Below are positions 59,099-64,000 of a stretch of DNA of 64,000 nucleotides, in pieces. The notes under the pieces are model-generated. The model was not told where the DNA came from, searched no databases, and worked only from the letters and a program-made list of their open reading frames with translations. The translations under genes and the position numbers were made by a program. Position 1 is the stretch's first letter; the number at the start of each line of letters is the position of its first letter. Source of the DNA: Argopecten irradians (Eukaryota > Mollusca > Bivalvia > Pectinida > Pectinidae); NCBI RefSeq assembly GCF_041381155.1, contig NC_091137.1, positions 17,045,765 to 17,109,764 on the forward strand, in the 5' to 3' direction.

Positions 59099-62000
59099 GA
59101 CAAGTTTATAGGTATGACGATTGTTTAACAACTATGTTAGTAAAATGGAGCATTCAATCCAATTTCTCTTCCATATGTCATTGAAAGAAGGGGAAGTAGA
59201 AATATTTATGATGAAACACAGAGCCTGCATTTGAGCGAAATACCTTACTTTTATGATCTAAAATGCCAGACTGATACCAAATACTCAAAATACTGCTATT
59301 TCTGTACTGTGGAACAATAGCCTTTCTATAATTAGAGAAAAAGTCAAGTCATATTACCATAAGCATTTTTGTATTTTGATGTGCTACAAGGAACTTTGTC
59401 TGTTTTGTGATCAAAATCAAGTGTATGCACACAAAGAATATAAATGAATAAAATTCAGAAATTTCGTAGACAGAAAATCAACTCTATCATGACCAATTTA
59501 TTCTAACCATTACGGCAATGACTTTTGATACCTATTTTAGGATAACAACCATCATTTGCAGTTCTGAGACAAAGTACATGAAACTGCTCACTGTAAAAAG
59601 AAACGCTTTTAGGAGGATAGTAAATGCCATCCTATCAATTATTCGGTAGATTTCATTTATAGCCTTTTAATGATAGTAATATGTATGTACTTATTGAGCA
59701 ATATCGTAGATTGCAAATTATGGGTGTACCTTATATATTCCAACTCAGTTCCAAATTGATGAAAATACAAACAACTCCACTTATCCTACTTTTACCTGTA
59801 AAGGGGAAAATGCTTTTCATGGAATTATGAAACACAAAAATACTTTCCACAGCATCTACTTACCTTACACACTGTAAGTAAGCCAAGGTAATGCAAGTCT
59901 AGCTGAACCCCAACGTCATCCACCTCAGGTGTGGTGTTTAACGTGTACGTGGCGCACAGTGGTTACCCGAGGTATCTATATTGATTCGGTTGTACATACA
60001 ATAATCACAGTCGGCCCGAGGTAAATGTATTGATTACAATGTACAAAAAAAACAGAAAAGAAAATGTATTGATTACAATGTACAAAAAAAACAGAAAAGA
60101 AAACTCACAAGGACAAAATCGGCTTTCAAACCTGTCGAAAGGTTTGTTTTAAACATTTATTGTATGTTGAGCAAAACTCATTTTAAAAAATTAACTTTAA
60201 CCAATTTTATCATACTATATCTATCAATATTAACTTCATGAAAATATTGCTAACATTAATTTTAACAAGAAGATATATGCATAGCTTACCATCAGCGTTG
60301 ACTTCTCTACAGACTATATGAACGGCTGGATTGCGATCGAAAGTTCACTCAAACATAAAGTCCCCTTACTGATAAAATCTGAAGCACACATACATACTTC
60401 ATAGGTTTATACGATTGGTTAAAATTATATATTTATATATAGTTCTGTACGCAGTAAGGCATTCAGCCCTCATCGTTTACACTTTCTATTTGGACTTTTT
60501 CCTTCTTTTTTTTTATATTATTCCATTTTTACTTTTTGCGTATTATTATATATATATCCATATATATTAAATCATGAGAACGCCACAAGTTTAAAACAGC
60601 TTTCCGCTCCGTTTTATACAGATCTAGACATATGACGACTTACATATGAATGTATGCCGAGTTTAGATTTGTTATAACTTAGCAGCACAATAACTCAGAT
60701 TTTGTGTGTATCATGTTTCGCGGCATACATGTAGTATTGCCTGTGGACTCTAAAAGTACACGTTGTCAGCCAAAATATATTACTAAGCAAAACAATGTTT
60801 TAGTAGTGATGTGCGTTCTAAAATCTTTGTTTTAAAGGCGTTAGAAAGTTTTGAATTTTTTGAAACATCGAGTCTTTCACGACTTGAAAAAGAGGTAACA
60901 TGTCAGAGACATCGAAGTATTTTACTCTACTGCGTGCGGAGAGTCACATGCACGGCATGTACAGGAGGATCCTACACTGACATCAGATGCTCATAGGTGA
61001 GATATGTTAGACCTGTTTGGAGCCGAGAGAGGACAACTTTCTCTCTCTGCGACGAGATATAAGTTTAGGTTGTATTTAACATGTTTATTTTTTTTCGGTT
61101 GACCACCTTTTTTGCCAATGATAATCAAATGATGACTAACTGAATTAATTTTTTTATCGGTGTATGGTAGTTTTAAACCTGTACAAAGTTGAGAGCAGTC
61201 CTGGCTGTTTTGTTAACTTTTAATTCCCATTTATACCAACATGGCTGGGAAATCCAGAAAAAAAAAGTTATTTAAGTTTTACTAGACATTCGATGTAATC
61301 GGATTAGAATATTTTGAATTAAAGTGTTTATAGGGTTTCTTGAACGCAAACTTTGAAGGACCGATAGAGAGTCGGAATAGTTAACTACCATGTCAATGCC
61401 ACAGGCGCACGCATTTTTTTTAATAAAGATCATTATAAAAGGTGTCCTGGCAATATTCTCTGAAACGATATTATTGCCAAGACATGCTGTCAAATTATTT
61501 TAGTCGCAAATGCCCGTGGTGATTACGATGTCCTTTGATGTGGCCAAGAGCCAAGAGATCGAGAGCAGTGATATTAGATGCACCATCTGGCATGGAAGTC
61601 GAATAGACGAGCAATGATATAGTTATGAAGCCAGTACAGCATACATGATATTATCATGCTTTCAGAAAGAAATATGCAAAACCCTTTTATTTTCGTAACC
61701 CATCTATGTACAAGCTATTTAAGTGTAGCCTTTGTATAGTAAACTAATATTATTTGAGAACAACTTTTCGTTATACGAAGTGACTGCATATAATATTTAC
61801 CCACACAACTACGATTTACAACTACAAATTTAAGCTGTTAATGCACATTAATATTGTAATTGTCTTTAGTAATACACTAATTATCACGTGAGTGTATATG
61901 TATTTTGTTATGCTTCATCATTCTAATAAGGCTACCCATGCAAGAAAACCTCATGATGTCGTGCAGCGTCAACAAAATTACTGTTTTCTCGGTGTAATTT

Positions 62001-62738
62001 TAACATTTTTTTTCCAGAAAGCAGGCAGGATTTACTTTAAACTACAAACAACGGGATATGCGTTGAAATATCACGCATATTTTCATGTGTGGAGAAATTC
62101 GCGTTATTTTTTCAAATTTATTTCAAAATGGTACGGGTTTTACAACATTTTGTGACCCTGGATAGAATATCCCTTTCCTTCATATCTACATATTAAAGAG
62201 TCTTATATCATACAACTATCCCCCGTTAAATAGTTAAGCCGAGCATGTACCGAAACAAAGATTAAAAGTTATAGTAGAACAATTAAACCCCACATTACTA
62301 CCCATCGCCAGTGGAGTAGCTTGCTCTATAAAAAAGCCCGGGCGTGCACATAAATAATCCTAGTATGAGTTACAGTGTATTCATGGTGATGTAAAGTTTA
62401 AACACCTATGTAGATCCGTCAAAATCATGAATGTAATATAAAAATCAAAGTAAAAAATAACCTAAATGTAGATGATTTATCTAAAATTAATGATACTGTA
62501 ATATATCCGTGCAGTTTTGGAAGTACGGAAATGGAAACCTGAAGTCGTATCCGTTTATTACAATCAACCTACGGGTTCTGGGTGTTGTTGTATAGTGCGT
62601 TAATGTGAAGAAGAGACAATTAACGACAGGATGGTTTTTTCAATCCTAAACCGAAAGACACACAAAGTCAAAGGACGACAGATGAACCATCGAAAAGTGA
62701 CACCTCGCAAATTATAGTGACACAGAGTAGATTCTACC
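59099..62738. other. 5' flank of paralogue B and intergenic DNA
   Basis: The promoter and first exon of paralogue B should lie here but are not identifiable. Contains a 40-bp tandem duplication (about 60021-60100, ATGTATTGATTACAATGTAC units) and the retroelement remnant at 61272-61420. Otherwise AT-rich without supportable genes. Confidence 0.5.
61272..61420 (-). pseudogene. RNase H-like fragment of a retroelement
   Basis: A short frame reads VVNYSDSLSVLQSLRSRNP and ILIRLH. The SDSLSVLQSL string resembles the third-acid motif of RNase H domains in non-LTR retrotransposons. No other domain is nearby. A single short motif, so weak. Confidence 0.4.
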
Positions 62739-62868
62739 TAGATAGTCCACTAAAACCTACCTATATTAGTTGTGTTTTTTTGCCTAATATGAAGTCTTTA
62801 TAATCGGCAACAAAAAAAAAATAAATCAAAAAACCTAATAATATAGGCAGGTTTAGCGGACTAGATTA
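62739..62868. repeat. fold-back element
   Basis: Arms of about 35-40 bp: TAGATAGTCCACTAAAACCT and ACCTATATTAG on the left; CTAATAATATAGGCAGGTTT and AGCGGACTAGATTA on the right. No coding sequence. A local duplication of GGCCACCTTATCTAGATATAG follows at 62894-62955. Confidence 0.75.
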
Positions 62869-63392
62869 TATTCAGTCATCTAAATAGGAATAGGCCACCT
62901 TATCTAGATATAGACTTTATGGCCACCTTATCTTATCTAGATATAGACTTTATGAAGACAAAATTTCTTCGTGAGGCGCTGTTTTTATATTTATTCACTT
63001 TTTTCACATATATGTATAATTCGATTTTTACACATGGAAAAATTCCGTATCGTAAGAAAGTTCCGTCCATCTATCCTCAAATCCCCTTAGTGTCACTCAA
63101 GATACATGTTGGACTTATCATGAGATTTTCATACCCTTGTAGACTTGCAAATGGAACAGAAGCGAGTAAAACATTAACGCATAATTATCATGTACAGGTA
63201 GAAAACAGACCTATTCATTTGATTTTACTAACTCTAGTTTAGCAATACCAAGCATTATCAAACATCATTTTCGAGGCTAAACAATTCCTTAAAACCATTT
63301 TCCGTCGAGGGCCTTCGCCCCCCTGGACCCCCAACCAGCTGCAGGACGCTGCCCTGGACCCGCTGCAGTGGCGTAGGAAGATGAAACGTAAT

Positions 63393-63453
63393 GGGGGGGG
63401 GGGGGGGGGGGGGGGTCCTCAATATTTTTTACCCCCCCCCCCCCCCCCCCCCC
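63393..63453. repeat. G23 - 16-base loop - C22 hairpin
   Basis: 23 G, the spacer TCCTCAATATTTTTTA, then 22 C. On either strand this is a near-perfect GC hairpin, and each arm alone can form a quadruplex or i-motif. Confidence 0.9.
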
Positions 63454-63599
63454 GCCGCACCTACAGGAGGAGATTAATTCAACACACAACCATATTTACT
63501 TTACATACTTTTTTTATATATCATTAAATATAATCCTTGTGCACATTTATTGACAGTGTGGTCGCTAAAAGGAAATTAGCGAATACGCAAATTGGCCAA

Positions 63600-63920
63600 A
63601 TTAGCGTGTGAGCGCCGAAGGCGCGAGATTTTGGGGTCTGGGGGTCGACCCCGGGAAAAATATTACGATTTAGAATGGCTGAGGTGAGTTTTACAAATGT
63701 ATTTTGATAATTTTGCGAGCGCGAGATTTTGGTGTTTGGGGGGTTCGGGGTTTCCCCCGGGAACAAATATTACGATTTAGATTGGCTAAGATGAGTTTTA
63801 CGATGCATTTGGATGAATTTATGAGCGCCCGAAGGCGCGAGATTTTGGTGTTTGGGGGGTCCGGGGGTCTCCCCCGGGGAAAAAAATACGATTAGAATGG
63901 CTGAGTGAGTTTTACGATGT
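63600..63920. repeat. GC-rich tandem repeat of about 105-110 bp
   Basis: Three units (from about 63611, 63714 and 63820) with GAAGGCGCGAGATTTTGG, a G-rich tract, CCCCCGGGAA, ATTACGATTTAGA and TGGCTGAG. They form spurious frames on both strands. The array may continue beyond the window. Confidence 0.85.
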
Positions 63921-64000
63921 ATTTTAATGATTTTAAAGCGTTCTTACCATGTTAATTTTTCGATTTAAAGTAACATGCATTTAGAAATGATAATTGTGAT

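Noticed and set aside
62919-63242. 107-codon plus-strand frame
   Set aside because: No recognisable domain, and it starts in a local duplication next to a fold-back element. Length is within chance for AT-rich DNA.

Overview
The window is animal nuclear DNA: AT-rich, with multi-exon genes using GT-AG introns and many mobile elements. The repeat content points to a bivalve mollusc. It includes tandem-core elements with (ACGG)n tracts and a terminal hairpin followed by CTAA, like the pearl/DTC84/Helentron-derived elements known from oysters and clams. It also holds tyrosine-recombinase (YR) retrotransposons and a tRNA-derived SINE. Species is inferred, not shown.

Two paralogous SGLT-type transporters of the SLC5A9/SGLT4 kind lie on the minus strand. 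Paralogue A occupies about 1-12218, with its last exon cut by the left edge. Paralogue B (43378-59061) is complete: 15 exons, 674 residues. Exons 2-13 have identical lengths in both, and every shared intron has the same phase, so they arose by duplication. A has lost the Gly-Arg of the FLAGR motif. Intron 13 of A holds a 54-bp minisatellite that appears to have grown from the exon-14 splice acceptor.

An NNMT/PNMT/INMT-type methyltransferase gene (41365-42915, plus strand, 3 exons, 259 residues) is convergent with paralogue B; their poly(A) signals lie within 30 bp. A related minus-strand copy at 19638-20902 is a pseudogene with several frameshifts.

The central part is dominated by YR retrotransposons. 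A Ngaro/PAT-like element at 12538-17107 shows a textbook split direct repeat layout (A1 - gag - RT - RNase H - YR - B1A2 - B2) and sits about 320 bp upstream of paralogue A. A different, decayed DIRS-like element at about 22021-26290 has lost the RT catalytic block. Part of it plus flanking DNA was then duplicated in tandem almost without change (23533-27310 and 27311-31105). An older, more diverged direct duplication (30398-32655 and 34281-36790) overlaps the same flank.

Other content: a block of TTCTAGAA dyads like heat-shock elements (32878-33240), several long fold-back palindromes, a TIR element in intron 13 of B, Helentron-like arrays, a G23/C22 hairpin, and GC-rich tandem repeats at the right end. 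The two transporters and the methyltransferase are the only host genes I can support. The remaining DNA is intron, intergenic sequence or repeats.
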